Positions 24,001-32,129 of a DNA stretch of 60,908 bases are shown here, one piece after another. A program made the position numbers and the translations under genes. The stretch is from CAYUVF01 sp964448045 (GTDB lineage Bacteria; Bacteroidota; Rhodothermia; Rhodothermales; Salinibacteraceae), in contig CAYUVF010000021.1 of the NCBI GenBank assembly GCA_964448045.1, positions 1-60,908 of the forward strand, written 5' to 3'. Numbering within the stretch: position 1 is the stretch's first letter; each line of letters starts with the position of its first letter. Under the pieces are notes generated by a model. That model was not told where the DNA came from and made no database searches. It saw nothing but the letters and a program-made list of their open reading frames with translations.

Positions 24001-25728
24001 TTAGGCCGACGTTGTTAGTGTCAGGCCCATCGGCGAACTGGTCAGCTTGACCACGAACTTCTCGGCCGTCCCGGTCGGCACATACTCGACCTCGCACATG
24101 GCTATGCCGAGGGCCACCTGGTCAACCGGGTTGTTTTCCGAGTCCATCTTGACCACGAAGGCCCGTCCGCCCGGATTGCTGGCGTCGAACAGAGCGCGCT
24201 TAGCCTGCTGGTTGGACAGGAAGGCCTCGATCCGGCGAACAACACCCTTCCACAGGGTCTCGTCGTTCGGCTCGAAGGGCACGTCCTGCGTTGCGACCTC
24301 AAGGCTACGCCCGATGAAGTTCCACAGTTCCGAGTAATGGACGAAGCGGAACGAGGTCAGCGTCGACATCGTGCGGCCGCCGTATATCTTGATGCCGCCC
24401 GGGACGAACTCTCGGACAGTGTTGACACCATAGTTGTTGAGCTCCTCCCCCTCGGCTCGGCTGACCTTGTACTCCAGGTCAATGGCGTAGGGCAGGGTCT
24501 CGTTACCGATGTTCTTGTGGACACCGCGTCGATAGTCCTTCTCGACGGCTGCGCCCAGAACGAACGTCGACGGCGGCAGGTAGACGTTAGTCGCGTTCTC
24601 CCTGACTACCAGCCACGGCCAGGCGAAAACCAGGCGTCTGCCTGTGAACTGAGCGGCGAAGGCCTTCGCGTTGGCGACAGACTTGCCATACGGGACATCG
24701 GCGTAGTACTGGCAGGTGACGCGGGCGTTGGTGTAATCAAGGCACGCCTGGATCACACCTTCGAGAGCGGCCTCAGCGTCCACGTCCGTCAGTTTCGGGT
24801 TGGGGCAGGCGAAGCGGAAGAGGTTGTCAACCGCGTCGAATGCGTAGACGCCGGACTTGGCCGCCTGGCTGCCGCTGTAGTCGGAGCCGACCACGTCGGT
24901 CATGCCGTCGTGCCCGCCGGTCAGATCGGTCGCCGAGGCAACCGCCGGGAGGTCCTCGTAACTGTCGGTCTTCGAAGCCAGGACGTCGGTGCAGGCGATC
25001 AGGGTGGAAGTGACCTTCTTCTCAACGTAGAAGCTGACGTCGGCGTTCAGAGAAAGCCCGGTCCACGTCTCGGTCAGGATGTTGTTCACATAGACCGAGA
25101 TTCCGAACTCCATCGACACCACGGCGTTGTCCTCGTCTGTGGCCAGGTAGCCGTTGGTCAGGCCACCGGACCAGTGCACCGTGTTGCTGGCGGTTTCGAT
25201 GGCGGTGATGCGGACGTATTCCGTGTTGGCTCCGTCTGTGATGGAGATATCCGAGCCGACCTCCAGGCCCTCGATGCTGGTCAACACCGCCGACGTGTCG
25301 CCAGAAGTGATGTCCGAGGCGTAGGTCGTCGAAAGGATCGGACTGTCTGCGATGACGACAGCGAGGCCGTTGCCCCAGGTTCCTTCGCTGGCCGCATCGA
25401 CCTGCAACGCATTGGCCGGGGAGCTTTCCCGGTCGACCAGCGTAACTGTCGCCTTGGCCTTGCTAGTTCCGGCCACACGGACCACATACAGGGTGCCCTT
25501 GCCTGCCTTGGCAAAGAAGGCCTTGACCGAGTACCAGGACGTGGTTCCCGAGAGGGGCTTAGTCCCGAAGGTTCGTTCGAATTGCGTCATGTTGGTCACC
25601 AGCGTAGCTTTGTTCATCGGGCCTCGTTCGAAGTTCCCGATGATGCCGGTGACGGCGGTAGAGATACCGTCGATAGGGTTAAGGGCTTTCCCCTCAACCA
25701 GGTTCACACCGACCTGATAATTACTCAT
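24001..25728 (-). CDS. Contractile tail sheath protein
   Basis: A 575-residue sheath subunit. N-terminal TAVTGIIGNFERGPMNKATL and FERTFGTKPLSGTTSWYSVKAFF, and C-terminal GGIKIYGGRTMSTLTSFRFV, RRIEAFLSNQQAKRALFDAS and CEVEYVPTGTAEKFVVKLT are conserved in sheaths of phages and injection systems. A variable insertion of ~150 residues lies after about 130. It contracts to drive the tube through the envelope. AGGAGGCGACGACC precedes the ATG. Confidence 0.95.
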   Translation of the reverse strand: MSNYQVGVNLVEGKALNPIDGISTAVTGIIGNFERGPMNKATLVTNMTQFERTFGTKPLSGTTSWYSVKAFFAKAGKGTLYVVRVAGTSKAKATVTLVDRESSPANALQVDAASEGTWGNGLAVVIADSPILSTTYASDITSGDTSAVLTSIEGLEVGSDISITDGANTEYVRITAIETASNTVHWSGGLTNGYLATDEDNAVVSMEFGISVYVNNILTETWTGLSLNADVSFYVEKKVTSTLIACTDVLASKTDSYEDLPAVASATDLTGGHDGMTDVVGSDYSGSQAAKSGVYAFDAVDNLFRFACPNPKLTDVDAEAALEGVIQACLDYTNARVTCQYYADVPYGKSVANAKAFAAQFTGRRLVFAWPWLVVRENATNVYLPPSTFVLGAAVEKDYRRGVHKNIGNETLPYAIDLEYKVSRAEGEELNNYGVNTVREFVPGGIKIYGGRTMSTLTSFRFVHYSELWNFIGRSLEVATQDVPFEPNDETLWKGVVRRIEAFLSNQQAKRALFDASNPGGRAFVVKMDSENNPVDQVALGIAMCEVEYVPTGTAEKFVVKLTSSPMGLTLTTSA

Positions 25729-26032
25729 GGTCGTCGCCTCCTATGTCGTAGTCGTGTTCGAGTTCAGCGTCGTCGTGGTCGTCTTCGGGTTGGTGCTCCG
25801 CCGCACCATCCGAGGCAAGGGTAGAGTCCTCGTGCTCGATTGGTTGATCAGGCTGCGGATCGGCCTCTTTCAAATCGATCTTCTTGACTATCCCGTGGGC
25901 CAGGCAGCGATCGAGGTCCTCGGAGCCGTGCTCGAAGGGACCGACAATCACCCCGGCCGGGATCGTGGTCGTGTAGCCGCAGAGCGTAACGGTCACGTGA
26001 GTTTGATGCGGGTTCTTCAGATTGAATGCCAT
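25721..26032 (-). CDS. Small tail-region protein with His/Asp/Glu-rich tail
   Basis: A 103-residue protein. The N-terminal 55 residues are beta-like (HVTVTLCGYTTTIPAGVIVG); the remainder is acidic and low-complexity (EHQPEDDHDDAELEHDYD). ATG26032 is chosen because GAGGAT lies before it. Its end overlaps the sheath start. Small genes at this place, before the sheath, often encode a tail terminator or accessory protein; function unknown. Confidence 0.55.
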   Translation of the reverse strand: MAFNLKNPHQTHVTVTLCGYTTTIPAGVIVGPFEHGSEDLDRCLAHGIVKKIDLKEADPQPDQPIEHEDSTLASDGAAEHQPEDDHDDAELEHDYDIGGDDHE

Positions 26033-26043
26033 AGCACTTATCC

Positions 26044-26646
26044 TCATTCTGGGAAGCTGTCAGGCTGATAGAGTTCGCCTTCCATGTTGAAGCGACGCAC
26101 CAGGACGCGGTAGACATCCTCGGCCGGGTCCGGGTGCGGGAACCAGACCTCGAGCGCGAACCGGTAGGCCTTGCGCCACAGATTCTCGCTCATGATCTCG
26201 TCCAGGGGTTGCGCAATAATCGGCCCGGCGACGTAAAACTCCTTCTCCGCCGGCGTCAGAACCTTGGTATTGCCCGCCCCCAGATACTGCATCATGCGCA
26301 TGCCAATCGCCCAGTCGTCGTCCAACTTGTCCGCCCAGGTGTCGGCCTGGAGAAAGAGCTTGATCGGGATCGGCATCTTGCTGATGGAGACCTTCGTCTC
26401 ATCGGTGGCATGATCGGCGACGACGCGATTCACCCCGCCCGGGCGCTGCGCGTAGTTGATGGCAGCGTCATAGAGGTACAGGGTCACTGCCGGATAGGTG
26501 CGGGTCTCGGAAGGCCGCTCATCCTTGAATGCCAGCCTCACGTTGCCATCCGCAACGGTATCACCCATGATGCCGGCAAAGGAATTGACCAGGCCCTGGA
26601 AGACGTCTCGCATGGAGGTGACGAGCCACTTATCTTCGACGAGCAT
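26044..26646 (-). CDS. Tail terminator-like protein
   Basis: A 200-residue protein located between the gp10-like protein and the sheath. RTYPAVTLYLYDAAINYAQR and SKMPIPIKLFLQADTW resemble tail completion or terminator proteins (Pvc16/gpU-like) that cap the tube and sheath. A RBS (AAAGGA) lies before the ATG within the end of the previous gene, overlap 17 bases. Assignment rests on place and general pattern. Confidence 0.65.
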   Translation of the reverse strand: MLVEDKWLVTSMRDVFQGLVNSFAGIMGDTVADGNVRLAFKDERPSETRTYPAVTLYLYDAAINYAQRPGGVNRVVADHATDETKVSISKMPIPIKLFLQADTWADKLDDDWAIGMRMMQYLGAGNTKVLTPAEKEFYVAGPIIAQPLDEIMSENLWRKAYRFALEVWFPHPDPAEDVYRVLVRRFNMEGELYQPDSFPE

Positions 26647-27121
26647 AGCGCCGTCCTTTCAGGGCTGCGATAATGGCTTCGCGGTATTCGCCCGTGAGCG
26701 AGGCCTTCTGTCTTTCGAAGGTGGGCATGATGAACGGGCGCATTGGAATGCGGCCGTCCTTAGTGCCGAACTCGTGCACCATCGCGATATTGACCAGGTT
26801 GGCCTTCCCGCCCTCACCGCGCTTCTTCTTGGCGTTCCTGGGGACGCCGACGAAGTAGCCATCCGGTCCGACCTTGGCATAGTCGGGACTTTGCATCAGG
26901 TCGCCATAGTCGATCAGGGGCTTGGAGCTGCCCTTGCGGTCGATAGTGGCTTGCTTGAGAGCCGGCCACTCCGGGCGGCCGTCGCGAATCGTCCGCTTCA
27001 TGGCGTCGCGCAGCCTGATAGCGTTCCCCTCGGACGCCTTGTTCATATTACGGTCGGCCAGCCGGGCAAACTCACGCAGCTTGCGGTCGGCTTTCTCGAA
27101 ACCCCAGGTCGCACCGGCCAT
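26630..27121 (-). CDS. HK97 gp10 / virion-morphogenesis-like neck protein
   Basis: A 163-residue protein with the helical N-terminus and the VHEFGTKDGRIPMRPFIMPT motif (EFGT-xxxPxRPF) diagnostic of tail-completion/virion morphogenesis proteins. ATG27121 directly follows the stopper stop; a longer frame upstream runs inside that gene. It joins head and tail. The C-terminus is Arg-rich (GRRYARRR). Confidence 0.8.
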   Translation of the reverse strand: MAGATWGFEKADRKLREFARLADRNMNKASEGNAIRLRDAMKRTIRDGRPEWPALKQATIDRKGSSKPLIDYGDLMQSPDYAKVGPDGYFVGVPRNAKKKRGEGGKANLVNIAMVHEFGTKDGRIPMRPFIMPTFERQKASLTGEYREAIIAALKGRRYARRR

Positions 27122-27122
27122 G

Positions 27123-27536
27123 CTACCGCCTGCCCTTCTTGCTCGTAACCGCCAGGACATAGGCCAGGAAGACGCTGCCGGACTGGTAGTCGGGCACGAT
27201 CTTGGTGACGTACACGCCGACATCATCAGGCGGCAGGATGAACTTGTCGCCGACCTTGAAGGTCAGCCCTTCGGCCTCGACGTGTTTCTTCGCGATCACC
27301 AGGGTGGCGTCCATATCGACCTCAAGCCCCATCTTCCTTCGCATGGCCTCAGAGGGGCTGTGATCAATCAGCGCAGGCAGAAAGACAACGTTGCCGGAGT
27401 AGGCTGTATCCTCGTCAACATCGCCGGTCAGGCTATCCTGCGACGCCTCGCTGAAGGCGACATAGCGGACAGTCGTCTCCCCACCGTATTCGGACAGGAA
27501 GTCTCCCAGGCGTTGTTCGAGGAAGTTAGTCGGCAT
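27123..27536 (-). CDS. Head closure (stopper)-like protein
   Basis: A 137-residue beta-rich protein (VRYVAFSEASQDSLTGDVDE, then GLTFKVGDKFILPPDDVGVY) in the slot of head-closure proteins between the adaptor and gp10-like genes. It overlaps the membrane protein upstream by 11 bases. No Shine-Dalgarno is evident, implying coupled translation. The assignment is based mostly on size and order. Confidence 0.6.
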   Translation of the reverse strand: MPTNFLEQRLGDFLSEYGGETTVRYVAFSEASQDSLTGDVDEDTAYSGNVVFLPALIDHSPSEAMRRKMGLEVDMDATLVIAKKHVEAEGLTFKVGDKFILPPDDVGVYVTKIVPDYQSGSVFLAYVLAVTSKKGRR

Positions 27537-27810
27537 GGGCGATGATCTTCTGTATCAGCAGGTTATTCTGGTCAACCATCTTGCGGATTAGCGCGGTCTG
27601 TTCGACCTGGCACTTGCCACAGGCATCGAGTTGCCGGGAGAACATGGAGTCCTGCCGGATGAGGTTTTTGATCTCGGCGGTGTGGGTTGTGGTGGTGTCG
27701 GATAGCTCATTGAGTCGTCGCACGACCGGCGTATAGAACGCCAACGCCCCGCCTGCAAACAAACCCAATAGTCCTATGAGTACGTTGATGATAATCGTGG
27801 ATGTGTCCAT
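27526..27810 (-). CDS. Small single-span membrane protein in the connector block
   Basis: A 94-residue protein with one N-terminal transmembrane helix (IIINVLIGLLGLFAGGALAF), a coiled-coil-like stretch (HTAEIKNLIRQDSMFSRQLD) and a CGKC pair. Membrane proteins are unusual between head-tail connector genes. It resembles small phage membrane proteins with a helix plus cytoplasmic or periplasmic coiled coil, such as Rz-like or holin accessory proteins. Function unknown. Confidence 0.65.
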   Translation of the reverse strand: MDTSTIIINVLIGLLGLFAGGALAFYTPVVRRLNELSDTTTTHTAEIKNLIRQDSMFSRQLDACGKCQVEQTALIRKMVDQNNLLIQKIIAHAD

Positions 27811-28440
27811 CTAAAGCGCCCCCAGCGCGGTCTTGCGAAACCGCCCGATCAGGTTGTCGATGTTGGCGTCTCCAAACTGTCCCTGGCTGACGGTTCTGTC
27901 TAATTCATAGGAGTAATCCTTCAGGCTTTCCTTGATGATGCGACCGGTTTGCTTCGCGCCCGCGTCCGATAGCTTGGGCAGGTGCCAGATAGCCAGGCGC
28001 TTGACCAGGTCCTTGATCATGACCGGTGTCGTGTAGTTGGGAGTCTCCGCTCCGTCCGAATCGACGAAGCCGAACGTTCCCGTTATCACCACGTTGTTGC
28101 GGCCTTTCAGCCAGTACGATGTGAGGTGGCGTACCTTCGGATAGAAACGCCCGTCAGGATACCTGGGCATGAGCACCTCCCAGAGGGAGGCGTCGGCCGT
28201 TATCCCGCTGACCGTGATACTGCTGACGGCGTTGACGTCCGCAGGTGGGACCGGCAGCCACAGGTACTGGTGACCAGTGCCGTCCATGCGGAAGGACTGG
28301 TTCTCGCGGGCCTCGAAGTAACAGCCCGTGATATGCTCGACAACTGCGCTGGCGAGGGCGATCCGTGCGGTGAGATACTCGTTGGAGTAGTCCTCGGAAA
28401 CGCCCTCGCTGCGCAGGTCTTGTACTGTGACGTACGCCAT
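27811..28440 (-). CDS. Head-tail adaptor (connector) protein
   Basis: A 209-residue protein with a gp6/gp15-like connector start (VTVQDLRSEGVSEDYSNEYL, then ARIALASAVVEHITGCYFEA) and a beta-rich centre. It comes after capsid and before stopper genes, the normal position for the adaptor ring under the portal. No strong Shine-Dalgarno was seen before its ATG, 12 bases after the preceding stop. Confidence 0.75.
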   Translation of the reverse strand: MAYVTVQDLRSEGVSEDYSNEYLTARIALASAVVEHITGCYFEARENQSFRMDGTGHQYLWLPVPPADVNAVSSITVSGITADASLWEVLMPRYPDGRFYPKVRHLTSYWLKGRNNVVITGTFGFVDSDGAETPNYTTPVMIKDLVKRLAIWHLPKLSDAGAKQTGRIIKESLKDYSYELDRTVSQGQFGDANIDNLIGRFRKTALGAL

Positions 28441-28453
28441 TCAGTCGCGCGGG

Positions 28454-28978
28454 TTACGACGGATAGTGTACGCTCGGCAGCAACAGCGGACGGATGGCGT
28501 TCGTTGTGGCCGTCTGCGTTGCGGTGGTGTCGGCGGTCCGGTTGATCGTGGTCGAGCCGAGCTTGATCCACTTGGACCCCAACGGCAATCCGGCCTCCAC
28601 TTCGGCGTCGGTCGGCGCCACCTGATCTCCGGTTGTGGCTGCCGTCCCCGGCACCATCTTCAGGGCCACTGCCCCCGTCGACGGGTGCTTCCAGGCGATC
28701 CACAGGTAGACCTTGGACTCACCGCTGGCAAGGATGTCTCCGGCCGTTTCAAGCAGCGTGTCCGCCGCCGCCGGGACATCTTTGGCCGTCCCATCGACGA
28801 CGACGATACCCGCCGTGTTGTCGTAGTACCAGGTCCCGTCGCCGGCGCCGGTTATCTGCGCCGGGCCAGTGGTGCCGTCGGCCAAAAAGGCCCCGTGCGT
28901 GTAATACTTGAAGAGCTGTGTCTCCACGCCCTTCGGCGTGATGCCCTGGCCCAGAGGGCCAATATCGTGGTTCGACAT
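28454..28978 (-). CDS. Probable virion protein downstream of capsid
   Basis: A 174-residue protein, Thr/Ala/Gly-rich and beta-like (GTWYYDNTAGIVVVDGTAKD, KVYLWIAWKHPSTGAVALKM). Gene position, two genes after the capsid, is where decoration or head-accessory proteins are found. AGGAGA precedes the ATG. No recognised family. Confidence 0.6.
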   Translation of the reverse strand: MSNHDIGPLGQGITPKGVETQLFKYYTHGAFLADGTTGPAQITGAGDGTWYYDNTAGIVVVDGTAKDVPAAADTLLETAGDILASGESKVYLWIAWKHPSTGAVALKMVPGTAATTGDQVAPTDAEVEAGLPLGSKWIKLGSTTINRTADTTATQTATTNAIRPLLLPSVHYPS

Positions 28979-28997
28979 GAGCGTCGTCTCCTATCGC

Positions 28998-29471
28998 TTA
29001 AGCGTTCTCGTCTTCGGCTTTCGCCTCGGCCAGCGCGGCTTGCTCGGCCGCACGCGCCTGGGCGTGCTCGGAGGCATTCACGGCTTTGTTGGCTGCGACC
29101 ATGATCCGCTTCGCGGTGGCCTCGCCGATGCCGTGAATGTGCTGCAATCCGTCTTCCCCCATCTCGATGACTTCATCGAGCGTGGTGATCCCCTCGGCAG
29201 CGAGGAGTCCGGCGTCCTTCGAGTCCAACGCCGACAGGTCAGCCACCGTTGGTTTGGGCTTGGCCGTGCCGGCCGGGGCAATGGCCTCCGGCGGCAAAGG
29301 CATCCTCGGACGGAAAGCGCCGATCTCCTCTACCTTCCAGGCACGGGTGGCCCGGAAGGTTGGCAGTCGAGGATCATCTTCGTTGAGGACAAGCGTGAAC
29401 GGCCGGGTGTACGTGCCGAACTTCGCATGGCCGTAGGTCGCTGCTTGCAGGGTGCATTTGAAGGTCTTCAC
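28998..29471 (-). CDS. Helix-hairpin-helix-containing head-region protein
   Basis: A 157-residue protein. Residues about 85-130 form a helix-hairpin-helix-like domain (AAEGITTLDEVIEMGEDGLQ, then HIHGIGEATAKRIMVAA), a fold that often contacts DNA backbone. The N-terminus is beta-like and the C-terminus is Ala/Glu-rich helical (ARAAEQAALAEAKAEDENA). Directly downstream of the capsid gene. A DNA-contacting head or connector role is inferred. GTG start with GGAAAGGA before it. Confidence 0.65.
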   Translation of the reverse strand: MKTFKCTLQAATYGHAKFGTYTRPFTLVLNEDDPRLPTFRATRAWKVEEIGAFRPRMPLPPEAIAPAGTAKPKPTVADLSALDSKDAGLLAAEGITTLDEVIEMGEDGLQHIHGIGEATAKRIMVAANKAVNASEHAQARAAEQAALAEAKAEDENA

Positions 29472-29485
29472 CGTTCAGTCCTTTC

Positions 29486-30739
29486 CTACCAGGTCAGCGG
29501 CGGAATGGCGACGTTGGTGACCTTGACGATGTGATCGGAAACCGGAATGACTACCGTCAATTCCATGTAGATCGTGATCTCGATCTGATCGAGGTCCTTG
29601 TTGTACTCGCGGCTTGAGCGCCACTCGCCGTTCCAGACCACGTGGATCGCCTTCGGGTTGCCGAGATAGATGGTCGTCTCGTCGTACGGGCGCACCGTGT
29701 AGTCCGAGGCGGTCCCCGACACGGAGGCCTGACCCAGCTTGCCGCTGGTCTGGATCTTCAGCGTGGTGTCTTCGTAGCCGGTGCACACCTCGCTCTGACC
29801 GGTGTCGACACAGGTGATCAGGAACTGGCGTCCAACACCGGCGGCAACTGAAGCCGGATCACCGGCAGTGATCAGGGTGGTCAGCACTGCCGTGACCTCG
29901 GTAGTGCCGGCAACCGAGGTCGGGGCGATGGCCGTGGGGCCGTCGTTCTCGGGGATGTATGGGACCGTCCACACATCTATGCCGTGCGGGGGCGGGACAG
30001 TCTTTGAGGTCAGGGCGCGGTCGCCCATAGCCGTGCCGAGGTCGGCCAGCGCATCCTGCCAGTTGTTGGTGACGCGGGTATTCTGCCACCAGCGCAGGTT
30101 CTGCGGGTTACGCCGATACTTCCACGGCATCTTGTCGACCATGTAGGAATAGACCTTCTTGCCAAAGGCCTTGCCGTTGGCGTCGTAGACGTTCGCGCCG
30201 GCATCGGTCAGGACGTCCACACCATCGAAGGCCTTCAATGCGCGCTCCTCGCGCGTGGCCGCGCTCCCGCGCAGCGAGGATTTAGCCCGGAAAGCCAGTT
30301 CGGCGATGTTGTTGTTTAACTGCGTAGTGAACGAGTTGACAGCCTGGGTTTCGAAGTTGCCCAGGCCGGCGGCCTCATGCTCCGCCAGTTCCTCGTGCGA
30401 AATAACGATGTCGCACTTCATCTTCTCGGTCATGTAGGAGACACGGGAGGTCTCGCCACGGCTCGTCACCTGGGTCGGGTCCTGTTCGCCGACGTGCTCC
30501 ATGACCCAGCCTTCCAGGTTCCAAATCGGGATGGTGCCCTTCTTCTGCATGCGGCGGATGGTGTTGACCTCCGAGAGAAAGCTGGTATGGTCCATGGTGA
30601 GGTCCATGAGGGCCCAGACTTCCTCCTGCGGGATCAACTGATTGTAATGGGTCGTGGACAGATTCATGGACCCGCCTTCGGCCTTGCCCAGTAGCTGTCT
30701 ATTGACTGCCTTGACTGCGTCTTTGAGTAGGTCGCTCAT
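29486..30739 (-). CDS. Major capsid protein
   Basis: A 417-residue protein directly after the protease/scaffold gene, as capsid genes usually are. It has the HK97-fold N-terminal region (HYNQLIPQEEVWALMDLTMD, HTSFLSEVNTIRRMQKKGTI), an E-loop-like ENIV stretch (GETSRVSYMTEKMKCDIVIS) and the QAVNSFTTQLNNNIAELAFR helix. An Ig-like or beta insertion around 260-350 (SVAGTTEVTAVLTTLITAGD to TASDYTVRPYDETTIYLGN) is unusual. A stem-loop lies in the leader and AAGGAG precedes the ATG. Confidence 0.88.
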   Translation of the reverse strand: MSDLLKDAVKAVNRQLLGKAEGGSMNLSTTHYNQLIPQEEVWALMDLTMDHTSFLSEVNTIRRMQKKGTIPIWNLEGWVMEHVGEQDPTQVTSRGETSRVSYMTEKMKCDIVISHEELAEHEAAGLGNFETQAVNSFTTQLNNNIAELAFRAKSSLRGSAATREERALKAFDGVDVLTDAGANVYDANGKAFGKKVYSYMVDKMPWKYRRNPQNLRWWQNTRVTNNWQDALADLGTAMGDRALTSKTVPPPHGIDVWTVPYIPENDGPTAIAPTSVAGTTEVTAVLTTLITAGDPASVAAGVGRQFLITCVDTGQSEVCTGYEDTTLKIQTSGKLGQASVSGTASDYTVRPYDETTIYLGNPKAIHVVWNGEWRSSREYNKDLDQIEITIYMELTVVIPVSDHIVKVTNVAIPPLTW

Positions 30740-30777
30740 TGCTTAAGCTCCTTGTCGTACTCGGATTCGGTGGTGGT

Positions 30778-30793
30778 GGTGCGTATGCGCACC
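30778..30793 (-). promoter_or_regulatory. Leader stem-loop upstream of the capsid gene
   Basis: GGTGCG (30778-30783) pairs with CGCACC (30788-30793) over a TATG loop. On the coding strand it is preceded by a seven-U run (A-run 30803-30809) and followed by the AAGGAG of the capsid gene. U-run-first order excludes a terminator for this operon; stabilising or translation-enhancing leader is the better reading. Confidence 0.6.
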
Positions 30794-30830
30794 GGTCAGC
30801 TCAAAAAAATAGAGAGCGGTCATGGCTCGC

Positions 30831-31190
30831 CTACTGGCGCCCATGAAAGATGTGCACGCAGGCGTTGCCGACGCGCTCGCCCAGCGACTTCTCGACCTTG
30901 CTGCCATCGCCCTCCGGCAGGGGATCGTCACTACCCTGGCGCGTGCCGGGCGTCTTCTCGATCTTCTCGAGGCGCTGCTTCAGGTCATCGAAGCTCTTGG
31001 CGACCTCGGTCACCTGATCGGCCAGCTTCTTGAGCTGGTCCTCGGTCACGACCTGCGGCTTGTCTTTGTCGCCGTCGTCGGCAGGGCCGTTGCCCCCCTC
31101 GGCCTTGGCCAGGCGGTCCTTGATGTCGGTCAGGTCAGCACTAAGCGACTCGACAGACTTGACTAGCAGGTCAAACTTCGTGGCGTCCAT
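30831..31190 (-). CDS. Nested in-frame scaffold protein
   Basis: An internal ATG at 31190 is in frame with the protease gene and is preceded by GGAGGAGGTAACGAC, one of the strongest ribosome binding sites in the window. The product would be 119 residues, helical and charged (SVESLSADLTDIKDRLAKAE, QLKKLADQVTEVAKSFDDLK), with a C-terminus (ACVHIFHGRQ) that could bind capsid. The arrangement equals lambda C/Nu3, where the scaffold is made from the 3' part of the protease gene. Confidence 0.8.
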   Translation of the reverse strand: MDATKFDLLVKSVESLSADLTDIKDRLAKAEGGNGPADDGDKDKPQVVTEDQLKKLADQVTEVAKSFDDLKQRLEKIEKTPGTRQGSDDPLPEGDGSKVEKSLGERVGNACVHIFHGRQ

Positions 31191-32120
31191 GTCGTTACCT
31201 CCTCCGGGGTTGTCCGGTATGGATTTCTCAGTCTTTGCTTTGGCTCGTTCTATGAGTGGCCGCAGGGTGTCGGCGGCCTCGAGGAAGTCCTCAAGCAGCT
31301 TCGCATTGGCCGCGCTCAGTTCGCGCCCCGCCTTCTCGATGGCGAAGTAGCTGACCAACTTCTCCTTGAACTGGTCGATGCTGGCCGCAATCGCAGCCCT
31401 CTTCTCTTCTTTGCCCAGGTCTGTGTCGTCGATGATTGTCGACAGCGAGATGTTCAGGTTGTCGGTGTTCTGGTATAGTTCATCCCTGGCTTTCAGTCCG
31501 ACGTCAAGGTCGTCGAATGTCAGCGCCTTCAGGTAGTCCCACGCCTTCCCCAGGGCCGACTTTTGCGTCTCCTCGACAGGCACGCGACAGCCGGAGCCGC
31601 CGATGCTGAAGCCGGTGATCTCCCGCTTCTGCACGCTCTCCCAGGCCTCTTCGGTTTCGACTTGTGCGCCGATCCACCAGGCGCCAGGGACGCCCTCAAC
31701 ACCGTAGGCCTTGGCCAGAGAACCGTCCTTGTCGATCGCGCTCTCGATGATGTAGCCGTAGCTGTTGCCGTCGGCGTCCTTGAGGTGGATGTGGTTCAGA
31801 GTCGTGCCCTGCCCCTTGGCCGTGCCCTTGGCCAGGTTGCGCGCAAGCGAGTGGCAGGCCTTCTCAATCTCTTCGGCCGAAATGATGTCGCCCTGATGGT
31901 CGGGTTCGTCCGGGACCAGCGCGTAGCCGAAGACCTGCTTCTTGGCTTCATCCTTGTGCAGGGTTACGGTCTTGATTATCGGCTCGCGCCCCTCGGGGAA
32001 CTCCGACTTGAACACCTGGAAGACCGCCTTCGGAACCGCCGGAGTGCCGGCAAAAGCGATCTCGACAATGTCGGTGTCGAGAAGACGATTCTTGGCGGTC
32101 AGCTTGCGTTTGTTGCTCAT
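30831..32120 (-). CDS. XkdF-like prohead protease with C-terminal scaffold domain
   Basis: A 429-residue protein. Residues about 55-190 match the XkdF putative phage serine protease: KQVFGYALVPDEPDHQGDII then SAEEIEKACHSLAR, and the GAWWIGAQVETEEAWESVQK segment with a following FSIGGSG. The remaining ~240 residues are helical and charged, the usual scaffold part. An internal in-frame start (31190) gives the scaffold alone. It precedes the capsid gene. The protease would process head proteins in the prohead. Confidence 0.85.
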   Translation of the reverse strand: MSNKRKLTAKNRLLDTDIVEIAFAGTPAVPKAVFQVFKSEFPEGREPIIKTVTLHKDEAKKQVFGYALVPDEPDHQGDIISAEEIEKACHSLARNLAKGTAKGQGTTLNHIHLKDADGNSYGYIIESAIDKDGSLAKAYGVEGVPGAWWIGAQVETEEAWESVQKREITGFSIGGSGCRVPVEETQKSALGKAWDYLKALTFDDLDVGLKARDELYQNTDNLNISLSTIIDDTDLGKEEKRAAIAASIDQFKEKLVSYFAIEKAGRELSAANAKLLEDFLEAADTLRPLIERAKAKTEKSIPDNPGGGNDMDATKFDLLVKSVESLSADLTDIKDRLAKAEGGNGPADDGDKDKPQVVTEDQLKKLADQVTEVAKSFDDLKQRLEKIEKTPGTRQGSDDPLPEGDGSKVEKSLGERVGNACVHIFHGRQ

Positions 32121-32129
32121 ATCAGCTCC

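Noticed and set aside
24337..25824. Long open frame (495 codons) on the plus strand opposite the sheath gene
   Set aside because: It is a mirror of the sheath codons in GC-rich DNA; no RBS, Arg/Gly/Val-rich translation, and the sheath on the other strand is certain.
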